From assembly GCA_963920575.1 (NCBI GenBank), contig OY986966.1:9588048-9652047 (forward strand): a stretch of 64,000 bases of DNA, given 5' to 3'. This DNA comes from Narthecium ossifragum (taxonomy: Eukaryota > Streptophyta > Magnoliopsida > Dioscoreales > Nartheciaceae). Under the pieces are notes generated by a model, which made no database searches, had not been told where the DNA came from, and saw only the letters and a list, made by a program, of their open reading frames with translations. The position numbers were made by a program, and so were the translations under genes. Of this stretch, positions 22,848 through 33,779 are shown one piece after another. Numbering within the stretch: position 1 is the stretch's first letter; the number at the start of each line of letters is the position of its first letter.

Positions 22848-24419
22848 TGACGCACCCAAACCACACGTCGTTAAAAGTGATTAGGGCATCAAGATTACAA
22901 TTTATACCGAATCCTAACTAACCACTACGTAGTTAGCGGGAGTCCGGGTCGATCCACAGGGAAATGAGAATTGACTAACGTACTCGATAGATAACTCCAA
23001 AAAATTAGCTAAAATAATTTGGGTTTTGGATTAATGACTATTAAAGTAATTAACTAAGTGAAGAGAAGTATAACTAGTATAGAGAGGTCTTGGGATCTCC
23101 ATTTCATTATAGGTTCTAATGTAGCCTCCTAAGGAATTGAGGTGTGCAATCCAATTGGGACGATCGAAATCAAGAAGTCGACAAGCGGGTGGTTAGCCTC
23201 ACTTATCGCTCAACAGAAGTCGGGTTAGAATCATCCGCCGGAAAGAATCACATTCACAAAGTCGACGAATGAGTGATTAGCTTCTATCGTCGCTAACGAA
23301 CCTTCGATTAAGATCGATTCGTCGCAAGGTAAAGGTATTGTATGGGGTTGGACATTGGATTGAGATGGTTCTAGCACCTCGAATCCAATGCAAGAGAAAG
23401 ATAGAATGGATCCTCTAATTAGAGGGCTAGGGATGGTTCTAGCATCCCTAATCTCTAATCTAGGGCTATTCATCCTCCCAATGTGATTGGATTTGTTTCT
23501 AGCACATCCAACTCATTGGGGCATAACAACAAACACCCATCATGCACAAGTTCTAACTCATACCTAATAAGGGCATTCATCCATTCAACATATAAGATCT
23601 ATGCACAAAGATAAAGAAATCATGCTCAAATCCATACAATAGATTATCCCCAAAGATTACACATCAAAAACCCTAAGAAAACTACAAAAGAATCCTACAA
23701 CTACATGGAAATCCCAAGAGAAAGGAAGTTAGCTACTCATCTTGGTTGGATCCATGGATGGAGGTTGATGAAGCTCTCCTCCCATGGATTTCCTCCAAGA
23801 AGTCCTCCTCTCAATTGGGTAAGGAAAATAGAAAGGGTGGAGAAAGGACTAAAAGATCCCCAAAATCCCCCAAGAGGGGTCTATTTATAGTAAACTAGCC
23901 TCCCCCACTCGGATTAGATCTGGACCATTGATTTTGCTCGGCTGGCACAAAAGGATCGATCCTTGTAAGGTAGAGGATCAATCTTCCTCTTCGTATGATC
24001 GCTGGTCCCGTGGAGGATCGATCCTCCTATAGGAAAGGATCGATCTTTTCTCTTGAGTTCTGGCTGTGCCCCGATGAAGATCGATCTTTCAGTAGGTGGA
24101 GATTGATCCTCTAGAATTTGCGCTTTGTCACTGAAAAATGCGCAAAAGTGATCGATCCTCTCATGACATAGGATCGATCCTTGTTGTCCTGATTGGCTTC
24201 CTTCTTAATGTACTTCAAAGGATCGATCCTTCTTCAATAAAAGATCGATCTTCTTCATAAAAACTGGCCCGAATGACATCGTTTAAGCTCGGAACTTGAT
24301 CCAATCCTCATTGAGGGCTCTTGTACCTGTCATAGGGTAATAATCGTCAGTAAGGCCTTGCTCGGAGACTAACAAGGCCAAGTTGAAAGGGTGATTTATG
24401 CACTTTTCACGTCTTATCA
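22848..24419 (-). repeat. 5' LTR of the Athila element
   Basis: Its minus-strand TATA box CTATAAATAG lies at 23881-23890, followed by the R region (GATGAGTAGCTAAC). GATCGATC palindromes occupy 23950-24255, upstream of the TATA box in element orientation, that is in U3. Confidence 0.92.
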
Positions 24420-24424
24420 ATTGC

Positions 24425-24972
24425 TTTAATAGCTATCCTAACCCTTGTACATAGCCATTTACAGCTCTGTGGAATGTGTAGAGTAAATGGGCCGAAGGTG
24501 TGCCCAACATGCTTAGTATAGATATTATACTTTGATTAATAGCCCCGCTGATTGCCGGCATGCGCCGGGGGCATAACCCGTTGTACTGGTAGATTATATA
24601 TCTTGTTGTGTGGTTTGGGCGGGGTTGTATCTCCTAGTTGCAATTTTCGGTTGACGACTGTGGACACCGTTGTAATGCCGAAATTGGCTCGTTTGTTGTT
24701 GTTGCTTAGCTGTTGGCCAGTTACCTGCGGGGTAACTATGGAACCTTAGTTTATCGGGTGTTGGAGAGCACTGAATACTATTGTATATATGTGTTATCAT
24801 TATCGCTTTGCTCTAATTGTTGTATTGTTAGTATAGCTTATTTATATTTAAGACCCTTGCTATGCTCACCCCTTTGGGTAGCTATAGGCTATGCCTAGCC
24901 CTGCTATGCTCACCCCTTTGGCTAGCTATAGGCTATGCCTAGCCCTGCTATGCTCACCCCTTTGGCTAGCTT
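24425..24972 (+). mobile_element. continuation of the LTR interrupted at 10802
   Basis: This resumes directly after the Athila TSD. Its CCGGCATGCGCCGGGGGCA block resembles a region of the solo LTR at 27231-29445. Near the end it carries a 44-bp tandem repeat (about 2.6 copies, 24859-24972, GCTATGCTCACCCCTTTGG). No TG..CA end could be found, so the LTR seems truncated near 24972. Confidence 0.5.
24859..24972. repeat. 44-bp tandem repeat
   Basis: Units start at 24859, 24903 and 24947 (GCTATGCTCACC..), the last partial. Units are nearly identical. Confidence 0.85.
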
Positions 24973-25460
24973 AGGAAGTGAGAGAAGAAGTGGGTGAAAA
25001 ACAAACTTACCGTCGGCGTCGGGGAGGTAGCCGGAGAGCTGGGGAGGTAGCCGGAGAGGAGATCCAAGGCTTCCGAGGGCGGGGGAGGTCGGTGGAGGGT
25101 GGTGACGGCGGTTGCCGGTCCAGATGGACCGGTAGAGGTCAGCCCTCAACCGGCCTGAAAGAGAGAGAGACGAGGGGGGGGGGGGGTAAAAAGGGGAGAG
25201 GAGAGGAAGTGAGAGAAGAAGTGGGTGAAAAAAGAACTTACCGTCGGCGTCGGGGAGGTAGCCGGAGGGTAGATTTGAGGGCGTTTGGACGTCGGTCATT
25301 GGGGAGGGAGCCGGAGAGCAGGGAGGTGGTCTGATAGCAGATCTGAGGCTTCTAAGGGTAGGGGAAATTGTCGGAGGGTGGTGCCGGCGGTTGCCGGTCC
25401 GGATGGACCGGTGGAGGTCGGCTGATCACCGGTCGGGGTTAAAAGGGGGCGAGGTGAGAG
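24973..25460. repeat. GC-rich duplicated block near the hAT left end
   Basis: A block of about 60 bases (AAGTGAGAGAAGAAGTGGGT.. to ..GGGGAGGTAGCCGGAG) occurs at about 24976 and again at about 25207, and GGTTGCCGGTCC.GATGGACC occurs at about 25110 and 25390. So the unit of about 230-280 bp is tandemly repeated. No gene is supported here. Confidence 0.65.
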
Positions 25461-25639
25461 AAAAGTGGAGGGAAAAAAAAGATAATTTTTTTTAGGGAAA
25501 GTAGAAAGTGACTTTTGAAATTCAAATTATTTTGAATGAGTGGTTCACATTAAAAGCTATTCGTTTTAATAAGAATTTTGAATTTGAAATTTGAATCACA
25601 GTAGAATGTACATACCTCATAAATTATTGATATATTCAA

Positions 25640-28600
25640 TTATTCATCATTGTTGATATCTAAATTATGGTAATCTTCTACAATATCATCACCGATATTT
25701 TGAATTTTGTCTGCTGCATCGTCCCAGTCCATCAAGCACATTAACACCTCCAGTATATCTGGGTTTAGCCAACTCCGACATTCATCAAGTACCCTACCAC
25801 TTGCACTGAAAGCATATTCCGATGCTACTGTAGACACAGGAACCGTTAGTAGATCACATGCCATGATGGAGAGCACATGATAATTATTTTGATTTGATCT
25901 CCACCATGCTAAAATATCCAAATTATCGAGATCAGGGGTTCATATATTCGGCAAAGCCAGTTTCTATATATCTATTAATTTCAACTCGACTACCTGTCGG
26001 CGCTTGTGCCCTTTGTTTACCTTTGCATTCCAGCAACGACCACGTAGTCGCATTTTCACTTTGACTGCTACCACTAGAAGCAAAGGACTAGAGGAACCAG
26101 TTCTACTACCACTATACTTTGTACAATACAAATCAAATAACTGAAAAATATCTTTTTTGATATCATCCACGGTGACCTGTAGGCCGTCTACTAAAAGTTC
26201 TCTTATCTCATTTATCAACACTTCTAAACCATTAAGATTAATTCTAGGATCCATGATAGCATATAAAGAAAAAATAGGAGAAATATTTGACCAATATTTC
26301 TTAAATTTTTCCTCCATGGATAAACATGCTGGGGTAAATAATGGATTACATCTATATGAGTCAAGATTATTAGCAATACTATATATTTGACTAATTACAA
26401 GACATGAAGTGGGATAATAAACACCAGATAATAAATTAGTTGCAATATAAAATACTTTTAAAAATTCCTTAAATTGAAATACCATGTCCCACTCCACATT
26501 AGATAATTGAAGTTCTGAACGTGGGAACGATATATAGGAATTAATTACTTCTCTGTAACCTACTAGAGACTCCAACATTAAATAAGTGGAGTTCCACTGG
26601 GTCCCTATATCTTGTTTAAATCTTTTGGGTTTAAGGCCTTGGCCCCGGCAATATTGTGCAAATTCCTGCACTCTAGTGTCAGACCATCATGGAAGAATCT
26701 ACCAGTTAACATTAGATTTAAATTCCTTTTAAACAAATCAATCGCAACATTATTGGCAGATGCATTACCAAAGCTAGTGCTAAATACTCTATCTGAGATG
26801 TTATATTCTCTAAAGACAGACATAATTTGCAAATAAATATTTTGACTCGTATGAGGACTATCCATAACTCGAAATGCAATAATTTTTTTATTTAAGCTCC
26901 AGTTAAAATCAATATAATGCGAAGTAACACAAATATCACTAAATTTATTTATTTCACCCCATAAATTGAAAGTAAAAGAAACTGGAGCGCCAAGAGAATA
27001 AATTTCAGTAACTAATTTCTGCTTAGTCACGAAATATAATTTCATGCAATCATTTTTAGCAATATTTCTAGAAACTTTAGTAAAAGCTGGTTGTAAATAT
27101 TTTTTAAGAAACATTTGTAATTTCAGAGACTCCGTAATAGTAAATGGCTCTTCCCCACTAGCTATATATAAAGCCAATTTCTCCCACATATTACTTTGGG
27201 AATAAATAAACGTACCTAAGCCACCCCCACTGTCGCGCCCCGACCCGCGAAAGCCCAACCGGGCCGGGGACGTAAACCGGAACCTAACTAACTGCGAAAA
27301 TTTTGGCGAGGGTTCTCTCTAGTCTACTGGTTTCCCTAAGCATTCATCAAACATCCTCAATTAACAATTCTAAAATTAACAGAAATCTCAAGATTAACAT
27401 ATTACAAATCCAAAGTGATACAAGTCTACAAAACCTCAAAGAGGGGAAATCACGTACAAACATTTATACACTCTCGTAGGAGGCTAGCTATACAGGGGTT
27501 CTGAAGATAGAAAAATCACCGCTCCTCAAACTCCGCCAGGCGCCGCCAACCAACTGCCCGGTAGGGGCCACCGAAGAGGAGCTAACGCCTACACCTGCAA
27601 AACGTAGCCCGGGTAGGAATGAGCTACTAAGCTCACAGGGAAACTACACTATGACTCATAGAACGAAGAGGGAAACACAATAGTATCACCCTCTAGCAAG
27701 GTCTGGGTGTACACATGGGCCTCATAACCCAACCGCGTGTCCCTGAGGGGCCTCAGTCATGGTCTTCCAGTCGAGCTGGTCACATACTGGATCACCCTTA
27801 GCGAGGTAAGAAACCAACGCTGTCATCTCACAAGCAGGAAACCAGCACTGCTAGGCGGGAAGACAACAGCGCTGAGTAGGCACACCCTCTACTCAAGAGA
27901 CAAGAAAACCGGACACCGGTCACACCTCAGAACTCGGCTCGAGGCCGACACGACCTCTAAATCATCGATCAACAAGTGTTCAGGTCATCTTGGCCTATCA
28001 TCTAATTCGACTGAACACAATCATTCAAACCTGGACCAAGCAACCCAGCCCCGGTCCTAAGGCTAATCTGAGCTTCCAAGCCCTCAGGACGGCGATACCG
28101 CAGATCGCTCACGCCCTAACCTTATGCAACTAATGCACAACCAGATGCATGCTATGAACATATGCAGGCAAACAGATAATCATGCAACATATGTGACGAT
28201 AAAGAACATGGTCTGGGCTCGGCACCCTGCCGGCCCGGGTGGTGAACACGTAATACATGCCAAGGAAGTGCTGCAGTGGTAACCCCACCAACTGCAGCCA
28301 GTCCACAAAAGAACAGCATGTTACGGGGAGCAACCCCAGCAAACACGGCTAATAGTGCAACATGCTATCTACACATCCAGGAGTCGTCACTCTCCCAGTT
28401 CACCACTACCCCTCATTATGGGACTAATATGCTCAAAGGTATGTACAAGATATAAAGCGGTAAAGAAAACCACACATACAAAGCCCCGCGGGCAAAAGCC
28501 GACGAAAACACCACCCTGCGACCAAGAGGATCGATCCTTTTCAAGAAAGGATCGATCTTCTTAGCAAACAGGGAGTTCCATCCCTGTCAAGACAAAAAGG

Positions 28601-29881
28601 GCGATCACCTTCGTCACCAAGAAAAAGATCGATCTTCTTCCACCAGAAGATCGATCATGCACAGGCCAGGCATGATGCCCCAAGAATGATCGATCCTTCC
28701 TCAAGGAAGATCGATCTTAATAGGTTCTCCGGCGAACCGAAGAAGGAAAATACCACCGGAAACCGCTGCCAAATCCCACAAAACTCTGGGATCTAGTAGT
28801 ACGAAGGACCACGAGTCCAAAACTGGTACTTGTATTAAAAACCAACGAGCATGCAAAGGGATCTACTCAAAACAAACACAAACAAGCTCGAAACTCAAAA
28901 AAAAAACGGAAGACAAGTAGGTAGCATCCCTACTTAGACAAGAGCAGCTTCAATCCGCGATGCTGAGCCTAGGATCGTCCTCAATCTCCTCCAAAATCTC
29001 ACCATATCTAAGCTCAAGAACGACGGATTTCAAAAAAGAAAAAGAGAAGGGGTTATAACCGTTTTATAGACGGACGAACCGACTTATGAATAATCGATCT
29101 TTTAGATCGATCCTTCATGATGATGCAAAGACTTTCTGGCACCAAATGATCGATCTTCTTCGCAAGAGAAGATCGATCTTTTGTGCAGAAAGCTAGACTT
29201 GGGCTAAAACACAAGCCCAAGCTCGGATCTTTCAATCCCGGGTTCACCTAACCATTCTAAATGACCATTAACACAAACACGGTCAGTGTGTGCACACGCG
29301 GGTATGAAACAAACTGACAATGCGTAATTTACCAAATTGCCCTTACGGCCCAAGAAGCAATATGATCCACCGGATCGCGCGCTCGACGCGAAACAAACAA
29401 GTGAGCCACGAGCCCGACCTAGGAGTAGAGGGACAGGTCCTCACACCCACCTTGTGCAAATTGCAGCTGAGACTGCTTGGCATCTATAGCTCCTTGCTTC
29501 GCCTTACATAATATTTTGTGCCTCCGAAGGTGCCTAGTGCCAGAACTCGCTTTGCATGACAAATTTTGTGTGCAAATTTTAAAAACCACTCTTTGATCCA
29601 TAATACCGGTTTCGGGGTTCAATATTTCTTTGATGTCGAAAGTTGCCCAAACCCTAGAGGTTCGGGCCCTTCGGGGCCTTTTTCCACTCCCAGTCCAGCC
29701 AGTGCCGGTAGTCCCGGAACTGGATCCACCAACGCACCCAGTAGCATCACCACGAGTATTGCCAGTATTTGATACTGAAGGTTGGCTGGAATCATCACCA
29801 TAATCCGGAATGCCATCAATATCCGACAATACTGGCTCATTACCAACGTCGACATCAAAGATTCAGTTGCTTTGGATCCAT
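25640..29881 (-). pseudogene. hAT transposase, interrupted and inactive
   Basis: The ATG at 29881 starts a few codons and then the frame shifts; the open frame resumes with FDVDVGNEP. A BED zinc finger lies at about 29480-29660 (TSRVWATFDIKEI, then C-X5-C..H-X4-H). The 2215-bp solo LTR splits a glycine codon. The coding region goes on from 27225 to 26650 (RNase-H fold), shifts frame near 26650, continues to 25964, and after a stop near 25935 ends with the hAT dimerisation domain at 25921-25640 (LLTVPVSTVASEYAFSASGR). Two catalytic acidic positions are lost: TFDLW reads TFNLW, and the LDNASAND-type motif reads FGNASANN. The Glu of the ASE..FS motif remains. The enzyme would cut and paste the element; this copy cannot. 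Confidence 0.85.
27231..29445 (-). mobile_element. solo LTR (2215 bp) in the hAT transposase
   Basis: On the plus strand the segment runs TGTCGCGCCCC..GGTCCTCACA with perfect 5-bp target duplication CCCAC (27226-27230 and 29446-29450). On the minus strand it starts TGTGAGGACC like the LTR at 9292, and ends GGGGCGCGACA, a common form for chromovirus-type Gypsy LTRs. No internal domain, PBS or PPT is present. A TATA-like CTATAAAAC lies on the minus strand near 29061-29069. GATCGATC palindromes lie at 28527-28720 and 29090-29185. The hAT frame is continuous when this segment is removed. Confidence 0.88.
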
Positions 29882-30132
29882 TTTTCTGACTTTTGAAATA
29901 AAAAACCCAAATTAAAGATAAAAGTAGGAGAGGAGAAGGAAAATCAGAATTAAAAAATAAAATAAATCTATAATAATTTAAAACTTACCTCTTACAATAT
30001 TGTCAGGCGCTGGCCACTTGATTGTTCTTTCTTCACTTGAATCACTTTTCCAACTTCTTAAGCTCTTAACAAAACTAGAAGAAAAAGAGAGAGAGAATAG
30101 ATTTTGTGTGGATGAATGAAGGGTTGGGGGGG

Positions 30133-30143
30133 CTATTTATAGA
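30133..30143 (-). promoter_or_regulatory. TATA box of the hAT transposase
   Basis: TCTATAAATAG on the minus strand, about 250 bases before the ATG at 29881. A probable 5' UTR intron follows: donor AGAG|GTAAGT near 29989, acceptor TTTCAAAAG near 29895. Confidence 0.5.
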
Positions 30144-30389
30144 GTTTTAGAGATTTTTTTGTATTTTTATAATGACCATAATACCCTTAAAACTAGACGT
30201 TTTATGACCGTTGGAAGGGGTATTTTGGTCACTTATAAAAGATTACATTTATACCCTTCCAAACTAGTCGTTTTATGGCAGTTGAGAGGGTCATTATGGT
30301 CAAAATTCGAAATAGTAGCTGTTATGTATCAAAATTCGAAATGGTAGCCTATCATCATAGCCGTTAGATCAAAACCATCAATTAATCCC

Positions 30390-31370
30390 CACCAAACACG
30401 TCATCACTGCCCATGTCCGGTTGTCCCCCACTCCACCTCTCTCCTCTCAGTCCTCTCCCACCGGATCGAGAGTCGGGACCCCGGGGGCCGGGTCTCCGAC
30501 ACCATTCCTCGCCAGCGACCTCATCATCACCGACCTCCCCATCGCCGAACCAAGTCGACCTCTCCGCCCCTCTACAACTCCGTTGCTCTCTCTCTTCCCA
30601 GTCGAGATCTGATGCCTCTCTCAGTCTCTCTCTTCCCCACTGAGATCCGACAGGGGACGACCTTAACCGTCCACACTCCACCCTTCGCCGGCCAACCCTC
30701 GTTGGCTCACCCTCGGATCTCCCCGAACACCTACCTCCACCCGACCGCCGTCACCAGCCTCCATCGGTCCTGTCCCTGGCTAAACCCTCTCATCTCTCCC
30801 TTGGATAAACCCTAACTCCACCCCGACCAGTACCACCTTCACCACACTCCACCGCCTCCCTGGACCCTGGCCCTTGGATCTCCCCGATCTCCACACTGAC
30901 CGCCATTACCAACCTCCACCGCCCATCCCGCCCTTGGAGCTCCCCGATCTCCCCTCCAGCTACCTCCCCAACGGTCTCTGGCTACATCCCTGAGGACGGA
31001 GGACCACAACGCCTTCGGATCTCCAGTAAGGTCCCTCTCCTCTCTCCATCTCCCTTCCGCCGTTCTCTCTCTTCCCCGTCGAGATCCAACTCCCCTCCAC
31101 CGCCAACCACCGCGCCTCCTCCCTCGACGGAAGTAGCCCGTGCCCAAGGCAGGCGGGCCATGCTCGTGCCCAAGGTCGGTAGGGCGTGCCCTTAGGCCAT
31201 GCCTAGGCCGTGCCCGAGCCAAGCGACGTGCCAGGCCGTGTCCGTGCCTTGGGCCCCAAACCCCAGGCCCAGCACGGCCTAGCTGGAGCCGTGCCAGGCC
31301 GTGCCTGGGTCTGCCACATGGCGTGCCGCCCGCAACGGGCCTGGGTAGCCCAGCCCATTTGACACCTCTA
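30390..31370. other. hAT right subterminal region, GC-rich
   Basis: C-rich sequence with repeated CTCCCCGATCT and CCTCCACC motifs, then from about 31130 short repeats of GCCGTGCC and GGCC leading to the terminal TAGAGGTG. Long frames here on both strands come from GC-rich low-complexity sequence. Confidence 0.55.
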
Positions 31371-31497
31371 AATTGGCCACTAGTAATTAGCAATTTAATT
31401 GGCCTCACGTCTAATGTTCATATAAGACCTGTAATTGTTTTTTATATTTTGGTGCAATATGTTTTTAGTGATGAGAAAATCGACTTGGAGTGTGACG

Positions 31498-31747
31498 TAG
31501 TTTGGTACGGGGTTAACTTTATTTCAGGTTAAGGGATTTTATTCCAGGTTTTGGGAATAACTTTGTAATGATTACTTGAAATAAGGAAAAAATAGAGTGG
31601 AGAATGGGAATAACTTTTGTAATGATTACTTGGAATAAGGAAAAGAGTATTTGGGGTTAAGGGGCGGAATAAGTAGTGGATTCAGGAATATTCCCCCCTT
31701 AACCCAGGTTAAGGGTTATTCCCAAAATTTATTCCTGTATCAAACTA
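31498..31747. mobile_element. MITE-like element
   Basis: About 250 bp with imperfect terminal inverted repeats: TAGTTTGGTACGGGGTTA at the left and the inverse of TATTCCTGTATCAAACTA at the right. The inside holds a duplicated block GGAATAACTTT.GTAATGATTACTTG (about 31554 and 31607). No coding capacity. The superfamily cannot be fixed. Confidence 0.55.
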
Positions 31748-33438
31748 CTTGGTTGGAAAGCACATGCTTGTATTGGACCTAAGTTGTCGAAAGAAGGTAC
31801 AAAAAAATGTGCTTTTGGAATGATTAACTTTAGAAGACATTCTTAACTGTAAAAGTCATGTAGTTATCCTTGATAGCTTACATATTTTTGCTCGATAGAT
31901 GCTTGAAACTTGATTGAAATAAAATGTTTTCTTGCACATGTTATCTGCATTAAACATGGCTTTGGATGCATAAGCTCTGACACAAAAACTCATGGATAGG
32001 TTTTCGACAAGTCTTGTCTTATCTTGCTGTAAAGCTAGGGTTCAATTAAGATAAATTATGCAAACTACTCACACTTGAGTTTCTAAGGACCTGTTTGGTT
32101 GCTCAGGATCGGGTGGAGTGGAGTCACCTTTTGGAGTGAAGACTTTTGCAAAGTGAAGTCCTGTGGAGTGGCATGTCAGTTTTTGTTGTTTGGTTGGTGC
32201 TGGAGTGGTCCTTAAAATCGCAATTTAGGCTCACAACAAAGCCTATTCAAGCGGGATCAAGGACGCTCGCATGAGATGAGAGGAACTTTGGACCCAAAAT
32301 TGGCCGGAGAACCCAAGATTCAAAGGCCGGGGGAGAAATGGGGGCGAAGAACCCTAGCCTAAGGGGAGTTGAACTCTGACTTAATGACTTTTTACTCATG
32401 AAAAGACCTCATTAAGAAAGAGATGCAAGAGTCTCACTACAATATATATAACTAAAATATGAAAGCAAACAATGAAAACAGTAAAAGACCGAAATTAGAA
32501 TAATGTGAGCTAGTATGATGCAGGACCAATTCCAGATCCAGACTTGACTGAGCCCAAACCAGAGAGACTCCCTAGGCATTCAGGTCGTGTTCGAACTCCC
32601 TCAGTCCGACTCAGATCTCCGTATGGCCGTGACCGTCGGATGGACATAACTTTCAGCCATGGTGTCCGATCGAGGCGTATGACCAACCGTTTCGACCGGC
32701 TCGACGAGCTCCACAAGACTCATCTAAGATCTTCTATCTCTCCATGACTGGGGCCTCCAAAGATCAAGATTCCTTTTTTTTATGGCCTAAAATTTTGTTT
32801 TAGTGTAAATCTTTTCTTTTTTAGCAGGTTATTGGTCTTTATTATTTTTAGCATGTTTTCCTATTTCTAGCTGTTTTCTTCTTTCTTAATTTCGGGATTA
32901 GTTCATTAGTAATTGGGTTTGAATTTAATTCCAAATTTGAGTCCATCTGTAAGTTGGTCTCTCCTTATTCTATAAAAGGAGACGTAGGGCATGTAATTAG
33001 GAGATCTTTAATGAATAAGAAATTTAGGGTTGTTTTCTCCTCTTGAAAATGCTGGTTTTCTCTCGTATTAGGAGGACGGTCGTCTCTCACGCTGAGAGGC
33101 TTCTTTCACGCTTACCCTACATCATAGTGGCTCATGGGGCCCACATGGGCCGGTTCTAGGTAGAATCCGCCCCCTTGTGGGGCCGGACCTTGCTTGGGTG
33201 GACCCCATGTCGGGCCAGGTTTGGGGCCTCAGACTAAGTTTTTGATGGTTCAAATTTTGTACCGTAACATGGGCTAATTGGCTAAAGGTAGTGATGTAAA
33301 GAAGCCCAAAATGCGCCGTAAAGCTTCACTCAGATGTCAGTTGTGGTTCGCATGGTCTTTTCCAGCTAAGATGCCCTCGCTGGACCAAGTCTTAGAAAAA
33401 GGATAAGAGTAGTGTCTCGGCTGATCTAGGGTTGGGCC
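31748..33438. other. no gene; remnants of repeats
   Basis: No protein homology. A CTGTTTGGTTGC..GGTGGAGTGGAG block (from 32091) looks like the end of another small DNA transposon. From about 32760 the sequence resembles the R-U5 part of an old LTR: CTATAAAAGGAGAC (about 32981-32994) followed by AATGAATAAGAAATTTAGGG. The Copia element is inserted at its right end. Confidence 0.4.
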
Positions 33439-33758
33439 GATTTTGTTGAGGTGTGGAGCCTGATCTTCTCCTGGTCTTGGATTATGATACGGACCCCGAC
33501 TATGACGCACTACGCAGAGTTGACGGGGTCCGGGGCAGCTCCCCGGCGGGGATTGACCTATACCCTATGTGCCGAAACCCTAGGATATGAGGGTTTATAT
33601 GTGCGACCGTCATTGTATCTTGATTTTTGGCTTCTTCGCCATTGATAGTGAAACTCCAACAACTCCGTGGATGTAGCCCTGTTCTAGGATGAACCACGTA
33701 AAATCTGTGTCCTTATTTCTGATTTCTTTGCTTCTCGTTCCTTAAAAATCCTAACAAC

Positions 33759-33774
33759 TGGTATTAGAGCTAGG
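33759..33774 (+). other. primer binding site, initiator tRNA-Met
   Basis: TGGTATTAGAGCTAGG two bases after the 5' LTR; the consensus TGGTATCAGAGC has one change in its first 12 bases. Confidence 0.8.
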
Positions 33775-33779
33775 CTCGA

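Larger units (their letters stand above)
10803..24419 (-). mobile_element. Athila-type Gypsy LTR retrotransposon, full length
   Basis: The two LTRs are nearly identical: 10803-12372 (1570 bp) and 22848-24419 (1572 bp). The element is bounded by a perfect 5-bp target duplication, ATTGC (10798-10802 and 24420-24424). It is read on the minus strand, so the 5' LTR is the right one. The PBS for tRNA-Asp is next to the 5' LTR and a purine tract is next to the 3' LTR. Order: LTR, PBS, gag-pol (22589 down to 16702), a third ORF (15664 down to 14199), non-coding 3' region with repeats, PPT, LTR. The third ORF after pol is typical of the Athila lineage. The LTRs differ at scattered sites, so insertion is young but not immediate. 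Two coding breaks make it unlikely to be autonomous. Confidence 0.93.
24973..31370 (-). mobile_element. decayed hAT-superfamily DNA transposon
   Basis: The right terminus reads CCATTTGACACCTCTA (ends at 31370), which inverts to TAGAGGTGTCAAATGG, the usual end of plant Ac-like hAT elements, followed inside by CCCAGGCCCG-rich subterminal repeats. The transposase is on the minus strand (29881 down to 25640). Both ends have GC-rich blocks in inverted orientation: 24990-25130 on plus resembles 30830-31040 on minus. No matching left TIR or 8-bp duplication was found, so the left end is lost or hidden. A 2.2-kb solo LTR is inserted in the transposase. Confidence 0.72.

Noticed and set aside
30382..31408. 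frames of 99 and 189 codons in the hAT right end
   Set aside because: GC-rich low-complexity sequence without stops; Arg/Gly/Pro strings and no motifs.
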